In this document: piece by piece, positions 33,866 to 43,807 of the stretch | Layout of the letters: each line of letters starts with the position of its first letter | Numbering within the stretch: position 1 is the first letter of the stretch | DNA from: Chlamydiota bacterium | GTDB taxonomy: Bacteria > Chlamydiota > Chlamydiia > Chlamydiales > Rhabdochlamydiaceae | DNA: 47,386 nucleotides | Assembly: GCA_013287365.1 (NCBI GenBank) | Contig: JABDDY010000003.1 | Coordinates: forward strand, 1-47,386 | Reading direction: 5' to 3' | Notes under the pieces: generated by a model | Told to the model about the DNA's origin: nothing | What the model saw: only the letters and a program-made list of their open reading frames with translations | The model's database searches: none | Made by a program: the position numbers and the translations under genes

Positions 33866-35857
33866 ATGTTTGAACTTAAGACCGATTTTGAGCCGCGAGG
33901 TGATCAGCCGCAGGCCATTAAAAGACTTGTCCAAGGAGTTAAGGGGCAAAAAAAGAGTCAAGTTTTGCTTGGGATTACAGGATCGGGCAAGACCTTTACG
34001 ATGGCAAGTGTCATCGCAGAGCTCCAAAGGCCCGCTCTTATCCTTGCCCACAACAAAACCTTAGCCGCTCAGCTCTACCAGGAGTTCAAAGCCTTTTTCC
34101 CGGGGAGCGCTGTCGAGTATTTTGTCTCCTACTATGACTACTACCAGCCAGAGGCCTATATTGCGCGGACAGATACCTATATCGAGAAGGATCTGGCCAT
34201 CAATGACCAGATCGATCGGATGCGCCTTTCCGCAACCCGCTCGCTCTTAGAGCGCAGTGATGTGCTGATTGTCTCCTCTGTCTCTTGCATCTATGGCCTG
34301 GGTCTTCCCGAATACTATAGCCAGATGCAGCTTAATCTCTCTAAGGGGCAAGAGGTGCGACGTGACAACCTCCTTCTGCACCTTGTCGAGATGCGCTATA
34401 AGCGAAACGATTATGATCTGGCAAGGGCCACTTTCCGCGCGCGAGGAGATATTCTCGAGATCATGCCTGCTTATGAGGAGAGCCTGGCCTACCGCATTGA
34501 ATTTTTTGGTGACCAAATCGAGCGGCTCAGCTCGATCGATCCCCTCACAGGCAAAGTACTCAACCGGTGTGAAAAGATCTCCATTTTCCCAGGATCTCAC
34601 CACGTCACTCCCGAAGCGGTGCGCCTTGCTGCAATTGAGAAGATCAAACTCGAGCTCGAAGAGAGGCTCGCTTTTTTTAGCAAGGAGCAGCGTCTGCTGG
34701 AGCACCAAAGACTTAGAGAGCGCAGCCTCTATGATCTTGAGATGATCAAAGAGATGGGCTTTTGCAAGGGGATCGAGAACTACTCGCGCCATTTTAGTGG
34801 CCGCCGCCCTGGAGAGGCGCCTCCTTGTCTACTCGATTACTTCCCCTCCGATTTTCTGCTATTTGTCGATGAGTCGCACCAGACCCTTCCCCAGGTCCGT
34901 GCCATGTACAATGGAGATCGTTCCCGCAAGGAGGCGCTTGTGGAATTTGGCTTTCGTCTTCCCTCTGCCTTTGATAACCGGCCTCTCAAGTTTGAAGAAT
35001 TTTATGCGCGCATCCCGCAAGTGATCTACGTCTCTGCCACTCCAGGGCCTTGGGAAATAGAGGAATCTGGAGGAGAAATTGTTCGCCAGGTCATTCGTCC
35101 CACAGGGCTACTCGATCCAGTGATTACGCTAAAGGCAGCTGAAAACCAAGTCGACGATTGTCTAGAGGAGATTCGCAAAGAGACAGAGGCGGGAGGCAGA
35201 GTTCTGGTGACGGTCCTGACCAAGCGCCTGGCTGAAGAGTTGACCGAGTATCTCACAGACATTGGAGTCAAAGCTAAATATCTTCACTCTGATATCGACA
35301 CTTTAGAGAGAGTGCAAATCCTCAATGAGCTCAGAAAAGGGTTTTTTGATGTGCTAGTGGGGATCAACCTTCTCCGCGAAGGGCTCGATCTGCCAGAGGT
35401 CTCTCTTGTTGCCATTCTCGATGCGGATAAAGAGGGTTTTTTGCGCAGTGAAACCTCTCTCATTCAAACATGCGGGAGGGCCGCTCGCAATGTGAGGGGC
35501 AGAGTCGTCATGTATGCCGATAAACAGACAAAATCCATTGAAAATGCGATAAGGGTCACTTCAGAAAGGCGTAAAGTTCAAGAGTCATTCAATCAAGAGC
35601 ATGGGATCACCCCTCACTCCACTCAAAGACGGCGCGCCGAAGAGCTTACAGAGACCTTTGGCGCTGTGCTGCCGGTCGCTGTTGTTTCTCAGGGAGAGCC
35701 GCCGCTTCTGACCAAAAAAGAGCTCGAGCAAAAGATTGAGAAGACAGAGAGAGAGATGCACAAAGCGGCCAAACAGCTGCAGTTTGAGGAGGCAGCAGAG
35801 CTGCGCGATCGGCTAAAGCAGTACCAGCAGCTCTTGCTCCTCGAGGAGAGTTTGTAG
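33866..35857 (+). CDS. uvrB: Excinuclease ABC subunit B
   Basis: 'PRGDQPQAIKRLVQGVKG', 'LLGITGSGKTFTMASVI', 'YFVSYYDYYQPEAYI', 'VGINLLREGLDLPEVSLVAILDADKEGFLRSE', C-terminal UVR motif. Confidence 0.98.
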   Translation: MFELKTDFEPRGDQPQAIKRLVQGVKGQKKSQVLLGITGSGKTFTMASVIAELQRPALILAHNKTLAAQLYQEFKAFFPGSAVEYFVSYYDYYQPEAYIARTDTYIEKDLAINDQIDRMRLSATRSLLERSDVLIVSSVSCIYGLGLPEYYSQMQLNLSKGQEVRRDNLLLHLVEMRYKRNDYDLARATFRARGDILEIMPAYEESLAYRIEFFGDQIERLSSIDPLTGKVLNRCEKISIFPGSHHVTPEAVRLAAIEKIKLELEERLAFFSKEQRLLEHQRLRERSLYDLEMIKEMGFCKGIENYSRHFSGRRPGEAPPCLLDYFPSDFLLFVDESHQTLPQVRAMYNGDRSRKEALVEFGFRLPSAFDNRPLKFEEFYARIPQVIYVSATPGPWEIEESGGEIVRQVIRPTGLLDPVITLKAAENQVDDCLEEIRKETEAGGRVLVTVLTKRLAEELTEYLTDIGVKAKYLHSDIDTLERVQILNELRKGFFDVLVGINLLREGLDLPEVSLVAILDADKEGFLRSETSLIQTCGRAARNVRGRVVMYADKQTKSIENAIRVTSERRKVQESFNQEHGITPHSTQRRRAEELTETFGAVLPVAVVSQGEPPLLTKKELEQKIEKTEREMHKAAKQLQFEEAAELRDRLKQYQQLLLLEESL

Positions 35858-35897
35858 AATAGTGCTTAAGCGATTGATTTTAAAGGAGTTGTTTGTT

Positions 35898-35987
35898 CTA
35901 TAGCTCATTTTTTGAGTTATAGAGCCCTTTCCTATAACTCATTTTTGTGCTAATTTGTGAGTTATAGAGAGGGAGTCTATAACTCAT
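35898..35987. promoter_or_regulatory. Five alternating CTATAACTCAT/TGAGTTATAG boxes upstream of and overlapping the Fic start codon
   Basis: CTATAGCTCAT 35898-35908; TGAGTTATAG 35913-35922; CTATAACTCAT 35932-35942; TGAGTTATAG 35958-35967; CTATAACTCAT 35977-35987 (contains AT of start ATG 35986). Confidence 0.7.
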
Positions 35988-37071
35988 GCCCTGGAACTGG
36001 GAGTTGCCTGACTGGCCAAAATTTCATTACGATCCTCACCCCCTTACGGAATTAGAGAAACTATTTCTTATGGGAGTGGGCAGTGCATTTGCGTATCTAA
36101 AAGCTGTAAATAAGCAAGACTACAAAGATTTTATTGTCGAAATTTTGAGCGTAGAGGGAATGGAAAGTTCAAGAATTGAAGGAGAAATTCTCGACAGACA
36201 GAGCTTGCAATCGTCCATTAAGGCGCACTTTGGGCTACCTACTACAAAGCAAAAAACAGTCAAAGAATCAGCCATGGCAGAGCTTCTTTGCAGTGTCTAC
36301 GAAACGTTCGATAAGCCGCTCACCCATGAAATGCTTTGGCAGTGGCATGCTATGCTCTTTAAAGACACATCTGCCATTACAGACTGCGGGAAATACCGCA
36401 CGCACGCAGAGCCTATGCAGATCGTTTCCAACCGTTATGATGCTCCAAAAGTTTTTTTCGAAGCGCCACCCTCAGCCCGAGTGTTTCAAGAAATGACAAC
36501 TTTCATCGATTGGTTTAATGGTTCAACGGGCTCTGTCTCTATTTTGGGACGGGCGGCCATTGCGCACATCTATTTTGAAAGCATCCATCCTTTCGAAGAT
36601 GGCAATGGAAGAATCGGGCGCTGCTTAGCGGAAAAGATTCTTTCCCAAGAAGTCGAGAGGCCTATCCTCATTGCTATTTCCAAAATGCTCGAAAAACGCA
36701 AAAGACAGTACTACCTAGAACTTGAAAAATGCAACCGCACATTAGAGGTGCAGCAGTGGGTAGAGTTTTTTGCCCATATCGTTACAGAAGCGCATCGAGA
36801 TGCGCTGACCCTGCTCTCTTTTTTGATTGAAAAATCGAAGATGCTCAGCGCTCTTTCGGGGCAAATCAATCCGCGTCAGATGAAAGTACTACTTAAACTG
36901 TTTGCGGTAGGCCCAAATGGCTTTGAAGGGGGCTTAAGTGCCGAGAATTATATTGCGATGACAAAAACCACACGGGCTACGGCCACCCGCGACCTAGCTG
37001 ATTTAGTCGAAAAAGGGGCCCTTTTAAAAACGGGGGAGCTTCGTCACACGCGTTACCGATTAAATTTCTAA
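35986..37071 (+). CDS. Fic family protein (AMPylase-type) with N-terminal inhibitory-type motif and C-terminal winged-helix-like region
   Basis: 'HPFEDGNGRIGRCLAEKIL' Fic motif; 'SSRIEGEIL' inhibition-helix-like; C-terminal 'TRATATRDLADLVEKGALLKTGELRHTRYRL'. Confidence 0.93.
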   Translation: MPWNWELPDWPKFHYDPHPLTELEKLFLMGVGSAFAYLKAVNKQDYKDFIVEILSVEGMESSRIEGEILDRQSLQSSIKAHFGLPTTKQKTVKESAMAELLCSVYETFDKPLTHEMLWQWHAMLFKDTSAITDCGKYRTHAEPMQIVSNRYDAPKVFFEAPPSARVFQEMTTFIDWFNGSTGSVSILGRAAIAHIYFESIHPFEDGNGRIGRCLAEKILSQEVERPILIAISKMLEKRKRQYYLELEKCNRTLEVQQWVEFFAHIVTEAHRDALTLLSFLIEKSKMLSALSGQINPRQMKVLLKLFAVGPNGFEGGLSAENYIAMTKTTRATATRDLADLVEKGALLKTGELRHTRYRLNF

Positions 37072-37598
37072 AAATTAGCGATATAAAGAGCGAGTTTGTC
37101 GGTGTTTTGAGCGTTATTTTTTTTATACAAACTAAAGAAATGCCGCACATCTTCTTGGATCTGTTTTTCAAGCTCTTCTTTCGCATTTTTTTCGATTTGA
37201 ATCACATAATCGTTGCCGTAGATGGGAATGGTGGCTTCTATGTCATTGAAAGAGTTACCTGGGACTATTACGTAGCTTGTCAGGAGAAACAAGTTGTCTT
37301 TGAGCTTGAACAGGGTGAAGAGAAACTGCATTTTTGCGCTCAGAAACCCAAAAGGGATGGAATCTGCTGCTGTAAACGCTATGGTTTTTGTTTTTTCACC
37401 CATTGCTAATTTGATGCATTTGTTTAGATCTATGCCCAACTGTTTTTCTTGAGTGGACAAATTAAAACTAATGGAGTCAATAGTCGGAAAGTCAAGCTTG
37501 AAAGGAGAAAAAAAGGGATAAGGTTTCTCTAAGAGCAGCTCTGATTGTGCTTTAGAAAAGCAGAAGATAAAAAATAGAACACACAAATAACGAAACAT
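37068..37598 (-). CDS. Hypothetical secreted protein
   Basis: 176 aa with signal peptide 'MFRYLCVLFFIFCFSKAQS'; overlaps Fic 3' end by 4 nt; 3 nt from the upstream ORF. Confidence 0.55.
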   Translation of the reverse strand: MFRYLCVLFFIFCFSKAQSELLLEKPYPFFSPFKLDFPTIDSISFNLSTQEKQLGIDLNKCIKLAMGEKTKTIAFTAADSIPFGFLSAKMQFLFTLFKLKDNLFLLTSYVIVPGNSFNDIEATIPIYGNDYVIQIEKNAKEELEKQIQEDVRHFFSLYKKNNAQNTDKLALYIANF

Positions 37599-37601
37599 AT
37601 C

Positions 37602-38273
37602 TTAGTCCCACGCAGGATCTGGAGGAATTTTTAAAATTTCCATGTCTTGCCAAGCATTCACAAGAGGCTGCATGCATGTCTTCCAAAAACCCCTTTCTTG
37701 GCAGCATTGCTCTGCTCCTTTTTCTAAAGCGTACAAGATTGATTGAAGAGCAAACTGTGTAATTTTTCCAGTAGGCAATAGAGCAATCGCAGCAAGCTCC
37801 ACTTTCTTCATCGTATTTTTAACAGTAGCTAAACATTCTGAAGGAGTCATTGGTTCATCAGAACCATAGAAGGGCCAGTTTTTCCCAATAGGAATGATGA
37901 GGTTTTGGTTTTTTGAGCAGCTTTTTGTTTTTAAAAGCGACTGGAATTTTTTGAAGCGAATGAGGTTATTTTCTGTAGGCCCTTCTAAGCAAGTTGCTGC
38001 CAAAGCCTGATCAAGCAGAATGCGCAATTCCCTGTGATTTTCTTGATCTTGTGTCAAGTGCAAAAGCCCATCAGCGCGCTCTGAGTAGTCAAGAGACGTT
38101 CTGAATTCTCCTACAACGAGTTGTTTTTCTGCTTCGGTAAGCAGAGAGTCAATTTCCCAATCGACGCTATTCTGAGGAGCAGGGTAGACAATTTCTTTTT
38201 CCTCACATGCGACTAAATACGTAAAACATCTGAGGAGAAAAAGTCCTAGAAAAAATACAATTTTTGCATTCAT
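37602..38273 (-). CDS. Hypothetical secreted protein
   Basis: 223 aa, signal peptide 'MNAKIVFFLGLFLLRCFTYLVA', helical, Cys-containing C-terminus. Confidence 0.6.
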   Translation of the reverse strand: MNAKIVFFLGLFLLRCFTYLVACEEKEIVYPAPQNSVDWEIDSLLTEAEKQLVVGEFRTSLDYSERADGLLHLTQDQENHRELRILLDQALAATCLEGPTENNLIRFKKFQSLLKTKSCSKNQNLIIPIGKNWPFYGSDEPMTPSECLATVKNTMKKVELAAIALLPTGKITQFALQSILYALEKGAEQCCQERGFWKTCMQPLVNAWQDMEILKIPPDPAWD

Positions 38274-38384
38274 GGAACCAAAATATATTTAAATCAGGGA
38301 TATGCTTGCAAGATGTTTCTGCAAAATGGGTAGAAAACTTGCTAAGAATGGTTCTTCCTCCTAAGCTTTTGACAAAACTTCAAT

Positions 38385-39203
38385 ATGAAACCCATTATCA
38401 TTGCGCCGCGTCGCTCTTTTTGTGCTCAGGATTTTGCTGAGATGGTCGAGTTCCGCTTTGTCTTTTTCATGCTCATCTTCCGCGACATCAAACTTCGCTA
38501 CAAACAGACCTATCTGGGGGTGCTCTGGGTGGTTTTGCAGCCGCTGATGACCGCTCTTTTATTTGCAGTTGTGTTTGGCAAGTGGATGAAGATGGAAAGC
38601 GACGGTTGCCCCTATTTCCTCTTTGCATTTGCGGCCCTCATTCCATGGCTTGTCTTTTCCCAATCGATTCAGCGGGCAAGTACCAGCTTGATCAACGAGG
38701 CGCATCTGGTGCAGAAAATTTATTTCCCGCGGCTATTTTTGCCCCTATCAGGCACCTTTGGCGTTGTCCTCGATTTTCTGATGACGCTCTTTCTCCTGTT
38801 TCTCTTCCTTCCCTTTTTCGGTCAGTCGTTTCAGCTCCAGATGCTTTTTCTGCCGCTCTGGGCGCTCCTGCTCTTTACCTTTGCCAGCGGGTTCAATATT
38901 TTGCTCTCGTCTCTGAGCGCGCACTACCGCGACTTTAAGCACATTGTTCCCTTCTTTTTGCAGTTTTGGATGTATGCCTCTCCCCTTGCCTATTCTAGCC
39001 ACATCATTCCTGAAAAGTGGCAGCTGCTCTTTTGTCTCAATCCCCTGACAGGGCTCATCGATCTATTTCGCTGGTCTTTGCTGGGATTGCCTAGCTTTCC
39101 GCTCCTTTCTTTTTCCTGCTGTTTGAGCAGTACGCTTCTTCTTTTTGTGGGGAGTTTGTTTGTCTTTCGCAAGTTGGAACACACGTTTGCCGATGTCATC
39201 TAG
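38385..39203 (+). CDS. wzm: ABC-2 type polysaccharide export permease (Wzm/TagG-like)
   Basis: 'FRDIKLRYKQTYLGVLWVVLQPLMTALLFAVVFG', 6 TM, 'NPLTGLIDLFRWSLLG'. Confidence 0.9.
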   Translation: MKPIIIAPRRSFCAQDFAEMVEFRFVFFMLIFRDIKLRYKQTYLGVLWVVLQPLMTALLFAVVFGKWMKMESDGCPYFLFAFAALIPWLVFSQSIQRASTSLINEAHLVQKIYFPRLFLPLSGTFGVVLDFLMTLFLLFLFLPFFGQSFQLQMLFLPLWALLLFTFASGFNILLSSLSAHYRDFKHIVPFFLQFWMYASPLAYSSHIIPEKWQLLFCLNPLTGLIDLFRWSLLGLPSFPLLSFSCCLSSTLLLFVGSLFVFRKLEHTFADVI

Positions 39204-39942
39204 CCTGATCCGCGTCCAGAATCTGGGTAAAAAATATCCCATTAAAGAAGTCATGAGCTCTCACCGCAGCCTTGCCGAAGAGATGACCCTTTGGATACGC
39301 CCTTGGAAGGGAAAAGCGCAGATAAGAGAGCTCTGGGCACTGCGCGATCTCAATCTTTCTGTGGACGCAGGAGAAAGTATCGGCATCATTGGAGCCAATG
39401 GCTCTGGCAAGAGCACCTTTCTCAAGATTCTTGCAAGGGTTGTCTGGCCAACTACCGGCTCTGTCCAGCTCCATGGACGGGTTGCGGCGCTCCTCGAGGT
39501 GGGAACAGGGTTCCATTTAGAGCTAACGGGTAGAGAAAATATCTACTTAAGTGGCGCGATGCTGGGGATGAAGCGGGGCGAGGTTGCGGCCCGTTTTGAT
39601 GAGATCGTGGCTTTTTCTGAGGTGGAGGCTTTTCTCGAGACGCCTGTGAAAAAGTATTCGAGCGGTATGTTTCTGCGGCTTGCCTTTTCTGTCATGGCGC
39701 ATCTGACAAGCGATATTCTGATCATCGATGAGATTTTAGCCGTGGGCGATGAGGCCTTTCAGGAAAAGTGCTTGAGAAAAATGAAGAGCATTGTTCGAGA
39801 GGGGCGCACGGTGATTTTTGTGAGCCATCAGCTGGACAAAGTCGCGCTACTTTGCAATCGAATTATCTGGCTGAAAAATGGGCTAGTCGTGAAAGATGAC
39901 AGGGCAGAAGTTGTCTTAGGAAGTTTTAGGGGGAGTCAATGA
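39193..39942 (+). CDS. wzt: ABC transporter ATP-binding protein, polysaccharide export (Wzt/TagH-like, short)
   Basis: 'IGIIGANGSGKSTFLKILARVVWPTTGSV', 'KKYSSGMFLRLAFSVMAHLTSDILIIDEILAVGDEAFQEKC', 'IFVSHQ'; ~249 aa so no C-terminal carbohydrate-binding domain. Confidence 0.92.
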   Translation: MSSSLIRVQNLGKKYPIKEVMSSHRSLAEEMTLWIRPWKGKAQIRELWALRDLNLSVDAGESIGIIGANGSGKSTFLKILARVVWPTTGSVQLHGRVAALLEVGTGFHLELTGRENIYLSGAMLGMKRGEVAARFDEIVAFSEVEAFLETPVKKYSSGMFLRLAFSVMAHLTSDILIIDEILAVGDEAFQEKCLRKMKSIVREGRTVIFVSHQLDKVALLCNRIIWLKNGLVVKDDRAEVVLGSFRGSQ

Positions 39943-40595
39943 GCCTGGTTGTAAAGATTTTCTGTTTTTTCTTAGGAGTAAGTAGCTTATCTCTTTTTGC
40001 AGAAATTCCTACTCATCACGATTATTTAGAAGGTAAAGTGACCCCCGAACATGGTCGCTATGAGACCATGCAGCTTGTCCTGCAACTCATAGAAGAAATG
40101 GGAGCTCAGACCCTTGTGGAAACAGGAACGGCGCGCGATGGCACTGCTGGTTTTACAGATGGAGATGGAGGTTCTACGATCATTTTTGCAGAGTGGGCCC
40201 GCGACCATGGAGCTGAGTTTTTCTCCGTCGATATTAGTCAGAAAAATTTAAAAAAGGCTCAGGAGGCGGTGAAGCGCACTGTTGTGGGTCATGAAAATAA
40301 GGTGCACTTCATCTGTAGCGACTCGGTTGCCTATCTCAGAGACTTTAACCAGCCTATCGACTTTCTCTACTTGGATTCCTATGATTTTGACCCAGACAAT
40401 CCGGGGCCTTCTCAGCATCATCACTTAAGAGAAATCAGAGCTGCCTATCCTTTTCTTACAAAAAACAGCATTGTGATGATCGATGATTGTAATCTGGTGC
40501 ATGGTGGCAAGGGAAAGCTGGCGATTGAGTTTTTGCTGCAGCATGGATGGAAGATTGTATGCAATCGATACCAGGTGATTTTAACTAGAGAATGA
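39939..40595 (+). CDS. Class I SAM methyltransferase-like protein with N-terminal signal-like segment
   Basis: 'TLVETGTARDGTAG', 'FFSVDISQKNLKKAQEAV', 'PIDFLYLDSYDF', 'SIVMIDDCN'; N-terminal 'VVKIFCFFLGVSSLSLFAE'. Confidence 0.7.
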   Translation: MSLVVKIFCFFLGVSSLSLFAEIPTHHDYLEGKVTPEHGRYETMQLVLQLIEEMGAQTLVETGTARDGTAGFTDGDGGSTIIFAEWARDHGAEFFSVDISQKNLKKAQEAVKRTVVGHENKVHFICSDSVAYLRDFNQPIDFLYLDSYDFDPDNPGPSQHHHLREIRAAYPFLTKNSIVMIDDCNLVHGGKGKLAIEFLLQHGWKIVCNRYQVILTRE

Positions 40596-41674
40596 ACCAG
40601 TTTTGTTTTGGTTTTAAATCGAAGCTCTTTGCCTCGATCTTTGACCTTTTACACGCGGTTTTGCGCCTCTTTTTTCCCTCTCGGTTTAAAGAGCCTTCCC
40701 TTAAGCAGATCCAGCGTATTTTACTCTGTAACTGGGCAAATCTTGGAGATGTTGTTCTTGCCACCTCTGTCATAGCTGCCCTCAAGGCGCAGTTTCCAGG
40801 GTGTCGGATTGGTTTTCTTGTTTCGAAGCAGTCAAGCGTTGTTTTGCAGACCTCTCTAGGGATTGATTGGGTGCATGAGACCTACAGCTGGGCGCGTGTA
40901 GGTACAACGGTTTTACAAAAGGTGCGCGATTTTTTTGCTTACCGCAAAAAAGAGGAAAAGAGAATCGTGCAGGAGCTTACAGAAAAAAATTACGATGTCG
41001 CCCTTGAGCTTTTCCCCTTTTTTCCCAATACCATTGCCCTGGCTTATAAAGCGAAAATTCCTGTTCGAATAGGGTTTAACACCTCGGGCAACCACCTGCT
41101 CTTAACACGGCCTGTTTCTTGGAAAGAAGAGGGCTATCTTCCTCTGCAGTATGGGCTGCTTTTAGAGCGGCTTGGGGTACAAGAGGAGTACAGAAAGAAC
41201 CTAAAACCCTCGATCTTTGTGAAAAAAATGGTCGTGGATGAGCCCTTTGTCATTTTTCATCTCTGCTCTTCGTTTGCAGCCAAAGAATTTCCTCTGCCGT
41301 TTTGGCAAAAGCTCTATGGGCTATTTAGGGAGGCAGCCATAAAAGTGGTCTTTACAGGTAGAGGAGAGCGAGAGAAAAAAGCCATAGAGAGCGTCTGTCT
41401 GGATGAAACAGGTAACCTTTGCGACCGCTTGAGCTGGAATGAGCTTGTCTCCCTCATCCAAAGAAGCGCGCTTGTTGTCTCTGTCGATTCTGTTCCCATT
41501 CACTTAGCGGCGGCTCTGGACGTTTCTTTCATTGGGTTGTATAACGGGAACACGCCGCACCCCGGTATTTGGCAACCGATCAGAGAAAATGGGGCCATTT
41601 TTTTTGAAGGGATCGATCCCTCTGCCATTTTTGAAAAGGCAACAGAGCAGTTGATGCACTTGCAAAAAGCATGA
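40592..41674 (+). CDS. Glycosyltransferase family 9 (heptosyltransferase-like)
   Basis: 'ILLCNWANLGDVVLATSVIAALKAQFPGCRIGFLV', 'LVVSVDSVPIHLAAALDVSFIGLYNGNTP'. Confidence 0.88.
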   Translation: MNQFCFGFKSKLFASIFDLLHAVLRLFFPSRFKEPSLKQIQRILLCNWANLGDVVLATSVIAALKAQFPGCRIGFLVSKQSSVVLQTSLGIDWVHETYSWARVGTTVLQKVRDFFAYRKKEEKRIVQELTEKNYDVALELFPFFPNTIALAYKAKIPVRIGFNTSGNHLLLTRPVSWKEEGYLPLQYGLLLERLGVQEEYRKNLKPSIFVKKMVVDEPFVIFHLCSSFAAKEFPLPFWQKLYGLFREAAIKVVFTGRGEREKKAIESVCLDETGNLCDRLSWNELVSLIQRSALVVSVDSVPIHLAAALDVSFIGLYNGNTPHPGIWQPIRENGAIFFEGIDPSAIFEKATEQLMHLQKA

Positions 41675-42843
41675 GTGAAACGAGAAATATTTTCATTACA
41701 GGATGGAAGAAGAGGCTTTTCATCAAAGTCTTGGACTGTTACCACCTCCTGCTCAGAAGGCTTTGCAAAAAGCACTTTAAGGGCGGCACCGCGCCCCCGC
41801 GTAGAATTTTGCTTTGCAAATGGGGAGGATTTGGCGATGTAGTGATTGCGCTGAGGGTCATTCCCCATTTAAAAAGAGCCTTCCCAGGGTGTCAGATTGG
41901 AGTTTTGGTCCACACTCATGCGAAGATGGCTGCTGAAAAATCCTCTCATGTAGATTTTGTTCACCATTTTGACATGAAACTCTTTTCTTCTCAGACACTG
42001 CTTGGTCGTCTTTGTGAGCTGATTCATTTTGCCTTTTTTGTGGAGAGAAGGCTGGCAAAAAAAATCCAATCTATCGGATATGACCTTGCCCTTGATCTCT
42101 GTTTTTTTTACCCCCACGCGATCTCTACAATGTGGAAAGCCAAAATTCCCATGCGCCTGGGTTTTGATCATGCAGGGTATAGTTTTTTGCTCACTCGCTC
42201 GATTTCCCATCCAGAGGCGCTCTATTTCCCCTTTGTGTTTACCGCGCTTTTGAAAGAGCTGGGCATTTCTTGCCAGATGCAGAGCCGCCCTTTTGCCCCT
42301 CGATTATCTCCAAATATTCCAAAAAGTCCCTATATTCTCCTTCACCCCTTCTCTAGAGAGACGGAAAAAGAGTTTGCTCCCTCACTCTGGAATCAGCTTT
42401 ATGAGCTTTTTAGAGAGCAGGGGCATGAAGTGTATGTGACAGGAGCTGGATCTAGAGAAAAACCAATTGCCGATGAGATTGTCGCAGATCCAAGCTACAA
42501 CCTTTGCAACCGATTGCAGTGGGAGGAGTGGGTGCAGGCCATTGGAGAGTGCGCTCTGCTCGTGAGCGTCGATACGGCCTCTGTGCACATTGCAGCGGAG
42601 GCAGGAGCTCCGCTCATTGTGCTCTACAAATCCACCCCCAACATCGATTTTTGGAGGCCAAACCAGAGTCTAGCTTTTGTGCAGACCGATCCTTATCCCT
42701 ATCTGGGAAAAAGGAAAGATGGTAAAGTGCTCTGCAGAGCAGAGCTCGACGCAAAAGAGATCTTTAAAGAAAGCCTCCAAGTATTGAGGAACCATGAATC
42801 TACCCAAACTGACCGTTTGCATTCCTACTTACAACCGCTCTAA
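41671..42843 (+). CDS. Glycosyltransferase family 9, tandem paralog
   Basis: 'ILLCKWGGFGDVVIALRVIPHLKRAFPGCQIGVLV', 'LLVSVDTASVHIAAEAGAPLIVLY'. Confidence 0.88.
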   Translation: MSETRNIFITGWKKRLFIKVLDCYHLLLRRLCKKHFKGGTAPPRRILLCKWGGFGDVVIALRVIPHLKRAFPGCQIGVLVHTHAKMAAEKSSHVDFVHHFDMKLFSSQTLLGRLCELIHFAFFVERRLAKKIQSIGYDLALDLCFFYPHAISTMWKAKIPMRLGFDHAGYSFLLTRSISHPEALYFPFVFTALLKELGISCQMQSRPFAPRLSPNIPKSPYILLHPFSRETEKEFAPSLWNQLYELFREQGHEVYVTGAGSREKPIADEIVADPSYNLCNRLQWEEWVQAIGECALLVSVDTASVHIAAEAGAPLIVLYKSTPNIDFWRPNQSLAFVQTDPYPYLGKRKDGKVLCRAELDAKEIFKESLQVLRNHESTQTDRLHSYLQPL

Positions 42844-43807
42844 CTGCTTGCCCACTGCTTTGGACAGTATCTTAGAGCAGATCGTGCCAGGTGTAGAGAT
42901 TGTGATTTGCGACAATGGATCGATCGATCGTACCGCTCAGCTTGTTCAAGAGTACGTAAACAAATATCCCAGTATCACCTACTTTCGCTTTCCCAAAAAT
43001 GTGGGTCCCGACCGCTGTTTTCTCCAATCAATTGAAGCGGCAAGCGGAGAGTATTGCTGGTTTTTGGGAGATGACGACCGCATTGAAGAGGGAAGTATAG
43101 TTAAGGTGCTTCAAGCGCTTAGCACCTATAGCGATTTAGCAGGCATTTCGGTGAGGAGTAAGACTTTTGATCAGCAACTGACCAAGCAGCTTCCTTCCCC
43201 TCTGATTCAACCTCATTTATCAAGCGATAGACTCTATGAGAATGCACAGGCGATCTTTCAAGACCTCTTTACTTATTTTGGTTATATGTCGGGTCAAGTC
43301 TGCAAGCGATCGATTTGGAAAGAGGCGGTTGCAAAGATCGAAAACATCGAGCGATTTTTCAACGCCTACATCATTCTCTATGTCATTTCTAAGATGGTCT
43401 TTTTGCATCCGAAATGGCTCTATTTGCATGAGGCCAGCGTCCACTACCGCAGTGCAAATGACTCATTTTGCAAGGAGCTTGGTATTTATCGAAGATTTTT
43501 ACTCGATGTGGATGGTTATTCGGACTATACTCAGGATCTCTTTGGTAAATGGCATCCTCTGCGGCTCTGCTGTTTGAACCAGGTATGTAAAAAATTCATT
43601 AGTTTTCACATTCGAGATATTCGCATAAAAAAAGGGGTTCGCTTTTTTTCCTTAAAAGCTTTCCGTGACATGTGTCCCAAATACTGGATGATCCGAACTT
43701 TCTGGACACAAAATCTTCTCTGGATGGTCATTCCGCGTCCGCTTCTGCTGCTTATGCGCATCGTCTACCGCCGATTCATTAAGCCTTATAGGAGACAAGC
43801 TGCATGA
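42794..43807 (+). CDS. Glycosyltransferase family 2
   Basis: '[46 protein letters not shown]', '[13 protein letters not shown]'. Confidence 0.92.
   Translation: MNLPKLTVCIPTYNRSNCLPTALDSILEQIVPGVEIVICDNGSIDRTAQLVQEYVNKYPSITYFRFPKNVGPDRCFLQSIEAASGEYCWFLGDDDRIEEGSIVKVLQALSTYSDLAGISVRSKTFDQQLTKQLPSPLIQPHLSSDRLYENAQAIFQDLFTYFGYMSGQVCKRSIWKEAVAKIENIERFFNAYIILYVISKMVFLHPKWLYLHEASVHYRSANDSFCKELGIYRRFLLDVDGYSDYTQDLFGKWHPLRLCCLNQVCKKFISFHIRDIRIKKGVRFFSLKAFRDMCPKYWMIRTFWTQNLLWMVIPRPLLLLMRIVYRRFIKPYRRQAA

Noticed and set aside
34247-34792. 181 aa minus-strand ORF within uvrB
   Set aside because: Fully antisense to a highly conserved gene; shadow ORF
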